Below are positions 8,287 through 16,429 of a DNA stretch of 64,000 nt, one piece after another; the stretch's first letter is position 1; the number at the start of each line of letters is the position of its first letter. The position numbers were made by a program, and so were the translations under genes. The DNA comes from JACKCP01 sp034007295 (GTDB taxonomy: Bacteria; Desulfobacterota; Desulfobacteria; Desulfobacterales; JACKCP01), in NCBI GenBank assembly GCA_034007295.1, contig JAVERC010000008.1, forward strand, positions 37,551 through 101,550. The letters run 5' to 3'. The notes beneath the pieces are model-generated. The model was not told the origin of the DNA and did no database searches. It was given only the letters and a program-made list of their open reading frames with translations.

Positions 8287-8676
8287 ATGAGTTCAAATAC
8301 TGTTGAATCATGGCATGCACTTGTAAAATCAAAAGATCCAAAAGAGCTAGATAAAATTCTTTCAAATGAAGTTGTTTTTTATTCACCTGTAGTGCACACT
8401 CCACAGGAAGGAAAAGAGATTACAACCCTTTATCTTAGTGCTGCACTTTATGTTTTTGTAAATGATTCTTTTCATTATGTAAGGGAAGTTGTTTCAGAAA
8501 ACAATGCAGTACTTGAATTTGAAACTGAAATTGACGGCATAAAAGTTAATGGCGTAGATATGATTTCGTGGGATGAAAACGGCAAAATTATTTCTTTTAA
8601 AGTAATGCTTCGTCCTTTAAAGGCAATAAATCTTATCCATAAAATGATGGGCGAAATGCTTGAAAAAATAAAATAA
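8287..8676 (+). CDS. NTF2-like / SnoaL-fold protein
   Basis: 129 residues in one NTF2-like cone fold: N-terminal helix (VESWHALVKSKDPKELDKILS), then VVFYSPVVHTPQEGKEI and alternating strands ending in FKVMLRPLKAINLIHKMM. This pattern is typical of SnoaL-like and limonene-epoxide-hydrolase-like proteins, where the cavity binds small hydrophobic ligands; many lack enzymatic activity. ACGGAGC lies 6-12 nt before the ATG. It is preceded by a good promoter and appears monocistronic or the first gene of a short plus-strand run. The ligand cannot be predicted. Confidence 0.75.
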   Translation: MSSNTVESWHALVKSKDPKELDKILSNEVVFYSPVVHTPQEGKEITTLYLSAALYVFVNDSFHYVREVVSENNAVLEFETEIDGIKVNGVDMISWDENGKIISFKVMLRPLKAINLIHKMMGEMLEKIK

Positions 8677-8769
8677 AATAAAAATTATTTTTGCAGAATC
8701 TTTCTTGCTTTTGATAAAAAAAAGAGTATAAACAGCTTGTTATGGTTTCATATTTTAAGGAGAATTAAC

Positions 8770-9120
8770 TTGAACCATGTTTTTACAGCTGTAGGTCTTT
8801 TAATTTTAAGCAATTTTTTCATGACTTTTGCATGGTATGCCCATTTAAAGGAATTAAACAACAAGCCCTGGATAATTGCGGCAGTAATAAGCTGGTCAAT
8901 TGCTTTTTTTGAATATTGCCTTCAGGTTCCTGCAAACAGGATAGGCTACAATGTTTTAAGCCTTGCCCAGCTTAAAATTATTCAGGAAGTCATTACTCTT
9001 GGGGTTTTTATTCCTTTTTCTATTTTTTATATGAAAGAACCTTTTAAGCTTGATTATGTATTTGCAGGGATTTGTCTTCTTGGAGCGGTTTTTTTTATGT
9101 TCAGAAGCAAATTTTTCTAA
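8770..9120 (+). CDS. DUF486 small membrane protein
   Basis: 116 residues, four predicted transmembrane helices. ILSNFFMTFAWYAHLK and FFEYCLQVPANRIGY are the signature blocks of DUF486 (DMT-related) proteins of unknown function. I start it at the TTG at 8770 because AAGGAGA sits at 8757-8763 with 6-nt spacing and the protein then begins like its relatives. An in-frame TTG at 8737 would add 11 residues with no ribosome site. It ends 12 bp before the HD-domain gene, so the two are probably cotranscribed. Confidence 0.85.
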   Translation: MNHVFTAVGLLILSNFFMTFAWYAHLKELNNKPWIIAAVISWSIAFFEYCLQVPANRIGYNVLSLAQLKIIQEVITLGVFIPFSIFYMKEPFKLDYVFAGICLLGAVFFMFRSKFF

Positions 9121-9132
9121 AAAGGAAATATT

Positions 9133-9684
9133 TTGGATTTTTTATGGTCACAGGAAAAATATACTAAAGCTCTTAATTTTGCAGCCAAATACCACAATAA
9201 TCAAAAAGTCCCTGGAACAGATTTTCCATATATTATTCATCCTGTTAAGGTTGCAATGGAAATACTTGCAGCTTTGCCTTTTGAAAAAAAAATAACAGAC
9301 CCTGATCTTTGTCTTGAGTGTGCACTTTTACACGATGTAATAGAAGATACAAATGCTTGTTATGAAACAGTTTTAAATGAATTTGGTAAAAAAACAGCAG
9401 AGGGAGTTCTTGCTTTAAGTAAAAGTAAAGATTTTTCAGATAAAACAAAAGCAATGAAAGACAGCCTTGAAAGGATTAAAAAGCAGCCTTTTGAAATCTG
9501 GCTCGTAAAAATTGCAGACAGGATTTCAAATCTTTGTAAACCGCCTTCATACTGGACAATAGAAAAAATTGAAAATTATTTCAAAGAGGCAGTTCTTATT
9601 TTAAATGAGCTTGGAAAGGAAAGTGATTACCTTTCAAAAAGGCTTGAACAAAAAATTGAAGAATATAAGTCTTACTGGAAATAA
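9133..9684 (+). CDS. HD-domain phosphohydrolase (RelA/SpoT hydrolase-like)
   Basis: 183 residues. Metal ligands His36 (YIIHPVKVA), His67-Asp68 and the ED pair at 71-72 (ALLHDVIEDT), plus the downstream KIADRISNLC segment, match the HD hydrolase module of RelA/SpoT and stand-alone MESH1-type proteins. There is no synthetase, TGS or ACT domain. It could hydrolyse (p)ppGpp or a related pyrophosphorylated nucleotide; which one is not determined. The start is a TTG with AAAGGAA 6-12 nt upstream. Confidence 0.85.
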   Translation: MDFLWSQEKYTKALNFAAKYHNNQKVPGTDFPYIIHPVKVAMEILAALPFEKKITDPDLCLECALLHDVIEDTNACYETVLNEFGKKTAEGVLALSKSKDFSDKTKAMKDSLERIKKQPFEIWLVKIADRISNLCKPPSYWTIEKIENYFKEAVLILNELGKESDYLSKRLEQKIEEYKSYWK

Positions 9685-9709
9685 TCTAAAAAAATAAAAC
9701 ATTTTTTGT

Positions 9710-10525
9710 TTAAACTTTTTTGTCATAGGATATTCTTGTGAATGGAATTTGAATAAAATTTGCAGCTCTTGAAATTTTTTCAAAGGAAAAATCTTTAAAA
9801 ATTTTAGGCATATTAAGTCCTATCCCAACAAATATATTTCTTTCATTTTCAGAGTCGTCTTCATAACCTTTTGCATAATATCCAAGATGAATTTCAAAAT
9901 AATTTAAAAAGTCAGGCTTTAAATTTTTAAAACCGTCAAGTTTTATGGCCATGAGGTATTTTAAATTTTCATAATCAGTAAATACATCCCCTTTTTTAAG
10001 CATTGGCCAGTATTCAGCCCTGAAGTCAATTCTTTTGGACAGAGAAGGATTTGTTTCTGTAATATATGCTGAAACACACCCCAAGGTATTCATAATAAAA
10101 TCTTCATGGGAAAATCCATATTCTGAAAAAGAATCTCCTATTTCCATCCATCCCATTATTGTAAAAGAAGAAAGAGAGCCAAGTAAAATCCCTTTATCAT
10201 GGGAATATCCCCATTTTTTATATGTATCTGAAAAAAGATGGGATAAAGTCCAGCTTGCATGGAAATGTCCAAGCTTATCCGCACCTCCTTCCTTTGTGTT
10301 TTGTGCAAACCAGCCTTCATTTTCCGCATTTGGAGAGGTTTTAAAATAATCCCATTTGGCAATTCCCCATGCGGTTACAAGACCTACTCCAATGGCATTT
10401 GTTGTTATTAGTTTTTGTTTTTTTGTCATATCAGTTTCAATAAACATAAATGTATTGTTTTCTGCTGCAGAAATATTTGTACAGAAATAAAGAATCGTCA
10501 TAATTATAATAAATGAATATTTCAT
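9710..10525 (-). CDS. DUF2279 predicted periplasmic/membrane protein
   Basis: 271 residues. The signal peptide is MKYSFIIIMTILYFCTNISA, followed by a mature part with a hydrophobic helix (TNAIGVGLVTAWGIAKW) and the DUF2279 core GGADKLGHFHASWTLSHLF..GWMEIGDSF..YGFSHEDFIMNTLG. The conserved GADKLGH and YGFS..D..N..G blocks fit the family, whose role is unknown; the GHF..S pattern is shared with some envelope membrane proteins. It stands alone, with family B copy B2 upstream of its start region. Confidence 0.82.
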   Translation of the reverse strand: MKYSFIIIMTILYFCTNISAAENNTFMFIETDMTKKQKLITTNAIGVGLVTAWGIAKWDYFKTSPNAENEGWFAQNTKEGGADKLGHFHASWTLSHLFSDTYKKWGYSHDKGILLGSLSSFTIMGWMEIGDSFSEYGFSHEDFIMNTLGCVSAYITETNPSLSKRIDFRAEYWPMLKKGDVFTDYENLKYLMAIKLDGFKNLKPDFLNYFEIHLGYYAKGYEDDSENERNIFVGIGLNMPKIFKDFSFEKISRAANFIQIPFTRISYDKKV

Positions 10526-10668
10526 TATTATTCCTTATGTTTGATTCAAAAAGTCTTTGAGAATAAAAATGGATTAAGATTTTTTTATGATACCTTATTT
10601 TTTTTTAAGATTTAACCTTAATCCATTAAAAAAGAAAAAAATCTGATTATTGGAGGACTGATTTTTAT

Positions 10669-10770
10669 AAACCTGAATTGAAAAGTGTACAGGGTTTCAT
10701 ATTTTTAAATATAATAAGCTCAATTCATTGAAAATTTCTTAATTTAAAAATATGAAACCCTCAACTTAGG
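10669..10770 (-). repeat. Family B element, short copy B2
   Basis: ACCTGAATTG..AGGGTTTCATATTTTTAAAT..ATTTAAAAATATGAAACCCT..: reverse orientation relative to B4. The 20-bp inner arms pair almost perfectly (GGGTTTCATATTTTTAAAT with its complement). It ends 10 bp from the hslO stop, so it may also serve as a hairpin after hslO. Confidence 0.75.
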
Positions 10771-10780
10771 ATAAATTTAG

Positions 10781-11701
10781 TTATCCTGCTTCATGATATG
10801 CCTGCAAAATAATATTTTTATCAAAATAATATTTATTGCTGCAATAATGGCAGGTAACTTCAAGTGGAAAAATATCATCATCAAGAATTTCTTTTAAGGT
10901 TTGTTTTCCAAGACCTTTAATATAAGCGAGCATTCTTTCCCTTTCACAGGAACATGAAAAGGCAGCTCTTTTGTTATCTAATATTTTGGGGTTAAATTCC
11001 TTGAAATATCCATAAATTATATCTTCAGGTGCATATCCTTTGGAAAATTCATCTCCAATTGAGGGAAGGCTTAAAAAAGCTTTTTCAAGTTTTTCAATTG
11101 TAACATCTTCGGCTCCCGGCATTTTTTGAATTAAAATACCACCGGCTCCAGTTACTTCTCCATCTTTAGAAAATGTTACACTTAAATTGCATGCTGAAGG
11201 AATTTGTTCTGAATTAAGATAATAATTTGCAATTTCCTTTGCAATTTCTCCGTATTCAAGCATTACTTTTCCTGAATAAGGGGATTTTGAATTTTCCTTA
11301 ATATATGTAACAGTTAAAAATCCTGCATTAAAATATGGTGAGGTTTTAAAATCTTTTGGAGGTTCAGATATTGGAATGGGATTTTGGAAAAGATATCCTC
11401 TTACATCTCCAAATGAATTTGCTTCGCATACAAGCCCTTTTACCGGCCCGGAACAATCTATATGGAATTTAAGCCTGCTGTTTCCTTTTAAGGTTGATGC
11501 CATAAGTTCCGTACCTGTACATGCATGGCCTAAAATAAGTGTTTCAATAATTCCAAGGGAATGTCTTTCTTTTAAATCTTTTACAAGTCTAGTAGAATGA
11601 ATGACTGCTCCTCTGAAATTTCCTTCATCCATTATAAAGGAATAGATTCTGTCTTTTTTATTTTCTATAAGTCTTTTTTTAAGTTCTTCGTTTGTCTGCA
11701 T
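10781..11701 (-). CDS. hslO: Hsp33 redox-regulated chaperone
   Basis: 306 residues, normal length. The C-terminal redox switch is intact: C250 and C252 (FSCSCER) and C284 and C287 (VTCHYCSNK) form the CxC..CxxC zinc site. On oxidation these cysteines form disulfides and activate holdase chaperone function in the cytoplasm. The N-terminal HSP33 core includes HACTGTELMASTLKG. AGGAT before the ATG at 11701 supports the start. It lies 94 bp downstream of the sigma/anti-sigma pair on the same strand, so control by that sigma factor is possible but not shown. Confidence 0.97.
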   Translation of the reverse strand: MQTNEELKKRLIENKKDRIYSFIMDEGNFRGAVIHSTRLVKDLKERHSLGIIETLILGHACTGTELMASTLKGNSRLKFHIDCSGPVKGLVCEANSFGDVRGYLFQNPIPISEPPKDFKTSPYFNAGFLTVTYIKENSKSPYSGKVMLEYGEIAKEIANYYLNSEQIPSACNLSVTFSKDGEVTGAGGILIQKMPGAEDVTIEKLEKAFLSLPSIGDEFSKGYAPEDIIYGYFKEFNPKILDNKRAAFSCSCERERMLAYIKGLGKQTLKEILDDDIFPLEVTCHYCSNKYYFDKNIILQAYHEAG

Positions 11702-11795
11702 GATGATCCTGAATTTATTTAAAATTTTTAAAACAGTAAGTTAAACAAAACATTTTCTTAGTCAATAGGAAGCTGTTTTTAAATTTTACTGAATT

Positions 11796-12050
11796 TTATT
11801 TGCAGTCTAAAATTTTTTTAATCTGGGAATGAAGTTTTGAGCTAAAATCATCTGGAGCTTTTACTCTTGGCATTTTAGAGCAGAGCTCCCTTGTTTTTTT
11901 TAAAGTGAGAATACAGGCCCGGCATTCCTGGCAGGTTTCTATGTGTTCTTCTACTTCTTTTTTCTGTTTTTCGTCAAGCTCGCCGTCAAGATACTGGGAG
12001 TAGACTTCAAACATCTGAATGCAGTGATTGGAATATGTATTATTATTCAT
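11796..12050 (-). CDS. Zinc-finger anti-sigma factor
   Basis: 84 residues, one zf-HC2 / anti-sigma zinc-binding domain: His36-x3-Cys40-x2-Cys43 (HIETCQECRAC) with an upstream helix (VYSQYLDGELDEKQKKEVEEH). No membrane segment, so it is a cytoplasmic sensor. ZAS-type proteins hold their ECF sigma factor and release it on oxidation or other signals. The start overlaps the sigma gene stop by 8 nt, as expected for a stoichiometric sigma/anti-sigma pair. C46 near the motif could join a thiol switch. Confidence 0.9.
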   Translation of the reverse strand: MNNNTYSNHCIQMFEVYSQYLDGELDEKQKKEVEEHIETCQECRACILTLKKTRELCSKMPRVKAPDDFSSKLHSQIKKILDCK

Positions 12051-12648
12051 TAAAATACCTCTTTAAGCCTTCCCTTACAAAACTTCTTGCCCTGTGAAGC
12101 CTTACTTTTACATTTGATTCAGAAAGTTCAAGAATTTCTGAGACCTCTTTTGTGGAAAAACCTTCCATATCCCTTAAAACAATAATTATTCTGTAGTTTG
12201 GAGGAAGATTGTCGATTTCCTTTTTAATTTCAAAATACATTTCCTTGTTCATCAAAGCTTCTGCCGGCTGATTAACCCAGCTAGGAATCTGAACCGATGC
12301 CTGATGTTCGGTTGACGGCAGAATTTCATCTATTGAAAGCTCTTTTTCAGGATCATTATTTTTTCTTTTTATTTTCATGCAAACAGATGCAGCAATTTTA
12401 TATGCCCAGTTTTTAAATTTTGATTCCATTCTAAAATCAGGAAGATACCTGAAAATATTTATAAATGTTTCCTGAACAAGGTCTTGTGCATCTGAAACAT
12501 CTTTGCACATTCTAAGGCCGAAATTGTAAAGCCTTGTTTCATATCTTGAAAGAAGATCTTCATATAAATCAGTACGGCCTTTTTTAATTTCTAAAATAAG
12601 CTCAGTGTCTTCGTCTTTTACTATTGGTTTTATCTGCTGGTTTTCCAT
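12043..12648 (-). CDS. ECF-family RNA polymerase sigma factor
   Basis: 201 residues. Region 2 is YEDLLSRYETRLYNFGLRMCKDVSDAQDLVQETFINIFRY-like, with the -10 recognition helix near SKFKNWAYKIA. Region 4 (LPPNYRIIIVLRDMEGFSTKEVSEIL, SNVKVRLHRAR) holds the -35 helix-turn-helix. The linker of about 40 residues includes a variable acidic stretch. It is followed, with overlap, by the zinc anti-sigma gene, and preceded 37 bp upstream by a 29-codon membrane-peptide ORF. Regulon and signal are unknown; neighbours (Hsp33, flavodiiron protein, fatty-acid modification) suggest an oxidative or envelope response (inference). Confidence 0.95.
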   Translation of the reverse strand: MENQQIKPIVKDEDTELILEIKKGRTDLYEDLLSRYETRLYNFGLRMCKDVSDAQDLVQETFINIFRYLPDFRMESKFKNWAYKIAASVCMKIKRKNNDPEKELSIDEILPSTEHQASVQIPSWVNQPAEALMNKEMYFEIKKEIDNLPPNYRIIIVLRDMEGFSTKEVSEILELSESNVKVRLHRARSFVREGLKRYFNE

Positions 12649-12685
12649 TTATCTCTTTTCTTGTCACCTGACAAGCATCACTCAT

Positions 12686-12775
12686 TCATGTAGGCACCCC
12701 CATTTTCGGGAGTATCACTTTCTGCATCAGAACCCAAACTGCAATAAAAACAAAAAATCCGAATAATTCAACCAT
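12686..12775 (-). CDS. Putative 29-residue single-span membrane peptide
   Basis: Reading the minus strand from ATG at 12775: MVELFGFFVFIAVWVLMQK, then VILPKMGVPT and stop. AAAGGAAAG lies 7-15 nt upstream of the ATG, a good ribosome site. Residues 3-18 form one hydrophobic helix followed by a basic, proline-containing tail. The stop is 37 bp from the sigma-factor ATG, so it would be the first gene of the sigma/anti-sigma operon. It is too short for a family assignment; it may be a leader peptide or a small membrane regulator. Confidence 0.55.
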   Translation of the reverse strand: MVELFGFFVFIAVWVLMQKVILPKMGVPT

Positions 12776-12867
12776 TTTTTTACTTTCCTTTGTTATTTTT
12801 GTTATAACTAGTTTTTAAATATGGAGATAATTAAATAATAAATGTTACATGATAATTTTTTTAATTA

Positions 12868-13068
12868 AACTTAAGTTGAGCGTTTCATATTTTTAAAGTA
12901 AAAAAATTTTAATGAATTAAGTGTACTATATTTAAAAATATAAAACCCTGCGGGCTTTTCAATTTTACTGCATCTACGGCGTTAAATTGTATCACGCATA
13001 GCAAAAGTATAGCCTGATGCAATTTGTCTTGTATATGCAGCAAGCTTGAAAATCGCTCAATTTAAGTT
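12868..13068 (+). repeat. Family B element, long copy B3
   Basis: 201 bp. Ends AACTTAAGTTGAGCG and CGCTCAATTTAAGTT are inverted repeats. Inner hairpin TTTCATATTTTTAAA..TTTAAAAATATAAAACC, then a module of about 100 bp (CTGCATCTACGGCGTTAAAT, CACGCATAGCAAAAGTAT) that is absent from short copies. It lies directly before tetR (ATG 13090). Confidence 0.85.
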
Positions 13069-13089
13069 AAAAATTTGTAAGGTTTTTTA

Positions 13090-13734
13090 ATGGCAAAAAA
13101 AATAAACAGGCGTGCCTTAACAGAAAAGGCAAAAGCAGAAAGAAAGCAGGCAATAATTGACTGTGCAAAAAAAATGTATGAGTCAAATAAAAATATTACC
13201 ATACCTGTATTGGAAATTGTTAATAAGGCAGGCTTTGCAAAGGGAACATTTTATCTTTATTTTAAAACAAGAGAGGCAATGGATCTTGAAATTTTAAGGC
13301 AGGAAATTGGAAACTGTTTTGATAAAATTGACTCTGCCTTACAAACAAATGCCTCACCTGAAAATCTTTTGGAACTAATGTCTGGTTTTTCATCTGATTT
13401 TCTTTTGATAAGACTTGGAAGCAGATACAATTTTTTAATGGAAAAATGCGATGATTATGATGAGGTTGTGGAATTTAAAAAATACCTTGATAAAAGAATT
13501 GAAAAAACTTCAACTGATATAAAGTTTTTATTTCCTTTTATTGAAAAAAGACAAATAATTGAACTTTTAATAGGAAGTTTTTCTCTTATGATAGGACTCT
13601 GCCAAATGGCAGAACCGGCCTTTGTTGCAAAAAATGTTCTTGAAGAACAAGGTCTTGTAAATCTTCAGCTTGACTTTGAAAAGATTTTTCCAAAACTTCT
13701 TAAAAGCATGTGGATTAATTTTTTTGGTCAATAA
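13090..13734 (+). CDS. TetR-family transcriptional regulator
   Basis: 214 residues. The N-terminal helix-turn-helix (IPVLEIVNKAGFAKGTFYLYFKTREAM, about residues 38-64) is typical of TetR proteins; the C-terminal ligand domain is not recognisable. The gene is preceded by a family B element whose right end is only 21 bp upstream, so its promoter is likely inside or close to the element. It ends 17 bp before the flavodiiron gene on the same strand; with that spacing it probably controls that gene and itself. The ligand is unknown. Confidence 0.9.
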   Translation: MAKKINRRALTEKAKAERKQAIIDCAKKMYESNKNITIPVLEIVNKAGFAKGTFYLYFKTREAMDLEILRQEIGNCFDKIDSALQTNASPENLLELMSGFSSDFLLIRLGSRYNFLMEKCDDYDEVVEFKKYLDKRIEKTSTDIKFLFPFIEKRQIIELLIGSFSLMIGLCQMAEPAFVAKNVLEEQGLVNLQLDFEKIFPKLLKSMWINFFGQ

Positions 13735-13751
13735 AAACGGAGGGTTATAAA

Positions 13752-14924
13752 ATGAAACAAATTAAAGAATCAATTTACTGGCTTGGAACCATTGACTGGG
13801 ACAGACGTCTTTTTGACTCGCTTATTCCACTGCCTGACGGAACAACGTACAATTCATATCTTATTAAAGGAAGTGATAAAACAGCCCTGCTTGATGCTGT
13901 TGACCCTGATTTTTCAGACTCATTTTTAGACGCTCTTTCTAATGTATCAAAAATTGACTATATTGTTTCACATCATGCTGAACAAGACCATTCAGGCTCT
14001 ATTCCCCATGTACTTTCAAAATTTCCTGATGCAAAAGTTGTGGTTACAGAAAAGGGAAAAGGGTTTTTAATGGATCTTTTAAATATTAAAGAAGATTGTT
14101 TTATTGTTGCCAAAGACGGCGACACCTTATCTCTTGGAGATAAAACCTTAAAGTTTATTCATACTCCCTGGGTTCACTGGCCTGAAACAATGGTTTCCTA
14201 TCTTTTAGAAGACAAAATACTTTTCAGCTGTGATTTTTTTGGTTCCCATATTGCCGCAAGCGGTATTTATGTAGAAGATAAAGGCAGGGTGCATGAAGCT
14301 GCAAAGCGTTATTTTGCAGAAATTATGATGCCTTTCAGAACAATTATTGCCAAAAACCTTGATAAGCTTTCAGATTATGAAATTGAAATGATTGCACCAA
14401 GCCACGGCCAGATTTATAAAGAGCCGGAGTGGATTATAAATGAATATAAAAACTGGGTTTCAGGAAGTGCTAAAAACCTTGTTGTTATTCCATATATTTC
14501 AATGCACGGCAGTACAAAAATAATGGTTGATTATTTTACAAAAGCATTGTCAGAAAAAGATGTTGAATTTGAACTTTTCAACCTTTCAGTAACTGATATT
14601 GGAAAACTTGCCATGTCTCTTGTTGATGCAGGAACTATAGTTCTTGGTACTCCAACAGTTCTTGGAGGTCCTCATCCTGTGGTTGCCCATGCAGCTTTTC
14701 TTGCAAATGCCTTAAGACCCAAACCCGGATATTTGTCAATTATTGGTTCCTATGGCTGGGGAGGAAAAACTGTTGAAACACTTGCAAATATGGTTTCAAA
14801 TATAAAGGCTGAAATTTTAGAGCCTGTTCTTTGCAAAGGCCTTCCAAAGGAAGACACTTTAAAGTCTTTAGAAAATCTTGCAGAACAGATTGCCAAAAAA
14901 CATGAGAAAAGCGGTTTTAAATAA
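13752..14924 (+). CDS. Flavodiiron protein (FprA-type O2/NO reductase)
   Basis: 390 residues. The metallo-beta-lactamase domain has diiron ligands His75-x-Glu77-x-Asp79-His80 (HHAEQDHSG), a His in THTPWVHWPE, an Asp in FSCDFFGSH and the late His in APSHGQIY. The flavodoxin domain (about 250-390) begins VIPYISMHGSTKIM. This is the class A architecture without rubredoxin or reductase fusion. These enzymes reduce O2 to water or NO to N2O in the cytoplasm of anaerobes. ACGGAGGG upstream fixes the start. Operon with the TetR gene; the electron donor (rubredoxin or F420-like system) is not in the window. Confidence 0.95.
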   Translation: MKQIKESIYWLGTIDWDRRLFDSLIPLPDGTTYNSYLIKGSDKTALLDAVDPDFSDSFLDALSNVSKIDYIVSHHAEQDHSGSIPHVLSKFPDAKVVVTEKGKGFLMDLLNIKEDCFIVAKDGDTLSLGDKTLKFIHTPWVHWPETMVSYLLEDKILFSCDFFGSHIAASGIYVEDKGRVHEAAKRYFAEIMMPFRTIIAKNLDKLSDYEIEMIAPSHGQIYKEPEWIINEYKNWVSGSAKNLVVIPYISMHGSTKIMVDYFTKALSEKDVEFELFNLSVTDIGKLAMSLVDAGTIVLGTPTVLGGPHPVVAHAAFLANALRPKPGYLSIIGSYGWGGKTVETLANMVSNIKAEILEPVLCKGLPKEDTLKSLENLAEQIAKKHEKSGFK

Positions 14925-14927
14925 TTA

Positions 14928-14996
14928 GTGATTGGCCGAAAAAGGCCTTTTTTGTAAATTATATATTTGCTTAAAAAATAATAATTTCGGACAATC
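14928..14996 (+). repeat. Family A element, internally deleted copy A5
   Basis: About 69 bp: GTGATTGGCCGAAAAAGGCCTTTTTTG at one end and TAATTTCGGACAATC at the other, so both ends are of the GTGATTGG type. AATTA flanks both sides (14923-14927, 14997-15001). It begins 3 bp after the flavodiiron stop; GGCC..GGCC-T6 may act as a weak terminator. Confidence 0.7.
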
Positions 14997-15005
14997 AATT
15001 ATAAG

Positions 15006-15050
15006 GCCTGTACTTTTATTTTTCTTTTAAAGTGCAGGCTTTTGTTTTTT
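15006..15050 (+). terminator. Intrinsic terminator after the flavodiiron operon
   Basis: GCCTGTACTTT / AAAGTGCAGGC 11-bp stem (one G-T), AT loop, then TTTTGTTTTTT. Confidence 0.75.
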
Positions 15051-15089
15051 ATTCTATTAAATAAAAAAATTATCTTATTTATTAATATC

Positions 15090-15119
15090 TTGACTGAAAT
15101 TGCAATTTTTTATTACTAT
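15090..15119 (+). promoter_or_regulatory. Probable sigma-70 promoter of the fatty-acid modification operon
   Basis: TTGACT at 15090-15095, 18-bp spacer, TACTAT at 15114-15119, 54 bp before the ATG at 15173. Confidence 0.55.
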
Positions 15120-15172
15120 TTCAATATCTTCATTTAACAAATCTTTTATACATTCAAATTAAGAAGGCCAAA

Positions 15173-16429
15173 ATGAGCGATAAACTAAATATTGCCGTAA
15201 TAGGCTCAGGTATATCCGGCATCAGCTCTGCCTTTATTCTTTCAAAAAATCACAATGTATCTCTTTTTGAAAAGAACAACTACATCGGAGGCCACACAAA
15301 CACTGTAACAACAGATGAAAATGTTAGGGTTGATACAGGTTTTATTGTAATGAATGACAAAACATATCCAAATTTGACTGCCTTTCTTGATAAACTGAAA
15401 ATCAACAGAATAAAAACTGATATGTCTTTTGGATACTGCGACAGAAAAAATGATTTTTATTATTCAACATCGAGTTTAGATACAATTTTTGCACAAAGAA
15501 AAAATATTTTAGATTTAAACTATTTAAAGTTTTTATATGAAATATTGAAATTTTTTAAACTCACTAAAAAATTCATTACCTATGGAAATAATGATTTATG
15601 CATAGGCCAGTTTCTTGAATTAAATAATTTTTCAAAAGCATTTGAAGAAAAATATATTCTTCCAATGGCCTCTGCAATCTGGTCTGCACCACAGGATAAA
15701 ATTGAAAGATTTCCCATGCTTTCCTTTGCAAATTTTTACAATAACCACGGTCTTCTTTCCGTGACAGACCAGCCCCAGTGGTATTTTGTAGAAAACGGAA
15801 GCAGTTCTTATGTTGATGCTTTTTTAAAAGGATTTAACGGAAAAGTATTTAAAAATAAAAAAGCTGTGAGTGTAAAACAAAATCTTAATAATCCTGAAAT
15901 TGTTTTTGAAGACAGCGAGGTTTTAAAATTTGATAAAATAATAATTGCAGCCCATGCCGACGAGGCCTTTAAAATGCTTGAAAATCCTGACTCTGAGCAG
16001 GTTAAGCTTTTAGGTCCGTGGACATATTCCAAAAACAGGGTATGCCTTCACCATGATTTAAGTTTCATGCCTGACAATAAAAGAGCCTATGCCTCCTGGA
16101 ATTATCTTAAGGAGGAAAATATGGAGAAAAATTCTCCTGCATGTATTACCTACGATATGACAAGGCTTCAGAAATTAAACTCTGAAAAAAGATATCTTGT
16201 TACCTTAAATCCACAGAGAGAAATTGAAAAAGATAAGCTTATAAAGGAAATAATTTATACACATCCTGTTTTTACAAGAGAAACCATGGGAACCCAGGAT
16301 AAGCTAGAAAGACTTAACAATAAAAACAAAAATATTTTTTTCTGCGGAAGTTATTTTGGATACGGATTTCATGAAGACGGAATAAATTCAGGTATAAAAG
16401 TCTGCAAAATTTTTGGAGAATCATTATGA
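15173..16429 (+). CDS. FAD-dependent amine-oxidase-like oxidoreductase (cyclopropane-synthase cluster type)
   Basis: 418 residues. The FAD dinucleotide site is IAVIGSGISGISSAF (GxGxxG at 11-16) with the usual acid at the second strand (LFEKNNYIGGHTNT). The C-terminal FAD motif is FFCGSYFGYGFHEDGINSG. This fits the COG2907-type flavoproteins almost always encoded beside DUF1365 and cyclopropane-fatty-acid synthase genes; related enzymes act on unsaturated or methylated acyl chains, but the reaction here is unproven. The stop overlaps the next gene by 4 bp (ATGA), so the two are translationally coupled. No signal peptide. Confidence 0.9.
   Translation: MSDKLNIAVIGSGISGISSAFILSKNHNVSLFEKNNYIGGHTNTVTTDENVRVDTGFIVMNDKTYPNLTAFLDKLKINRIKTDMSFGYCDRKNDFYYSTSSLDTIFAQRKNILDLNYLKFLYEILKFFKLTKKFITYGNNDLCIGQFLELNNFSKAFEEKYILPMASAIWSAPQDKIERFPMLSFANFYNNHGLLSVTDQPQWYFVENGSSSYVDAFLKGFNGKVFKNKKAVSVKQNLNNPEIVFEDSEVLKFDKIIIAAHADEAFKMLENPDSEQVKLLGPWTYSKNRVCLHHDLSFMPDNKRAYASWNYLKEENMEKNSPACITYDMTRLQKLNSEKRYLVTLNPQREIEKDKLIKEIIYTHPVFTRETMGTQDKLERLNNKNKNIFFCGSYFGYGFHEDGINSGIKVCKIFGESL

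Noticed and set aside
12776..12867. An ECF-type autoregulated promoter before the small membrane peptide
   Set aside because: TGTAACATT on the minus strand resembles some ECF -35 boxes, but no partner -10 box was convincing.
13752..14924. Beta-lactamase annotation for the metallo-beta-lactamase fold
   Set aside because: The HxExDH diiron ligands and the C-terminal flavodoxin domain identify a flavodiiron protein.
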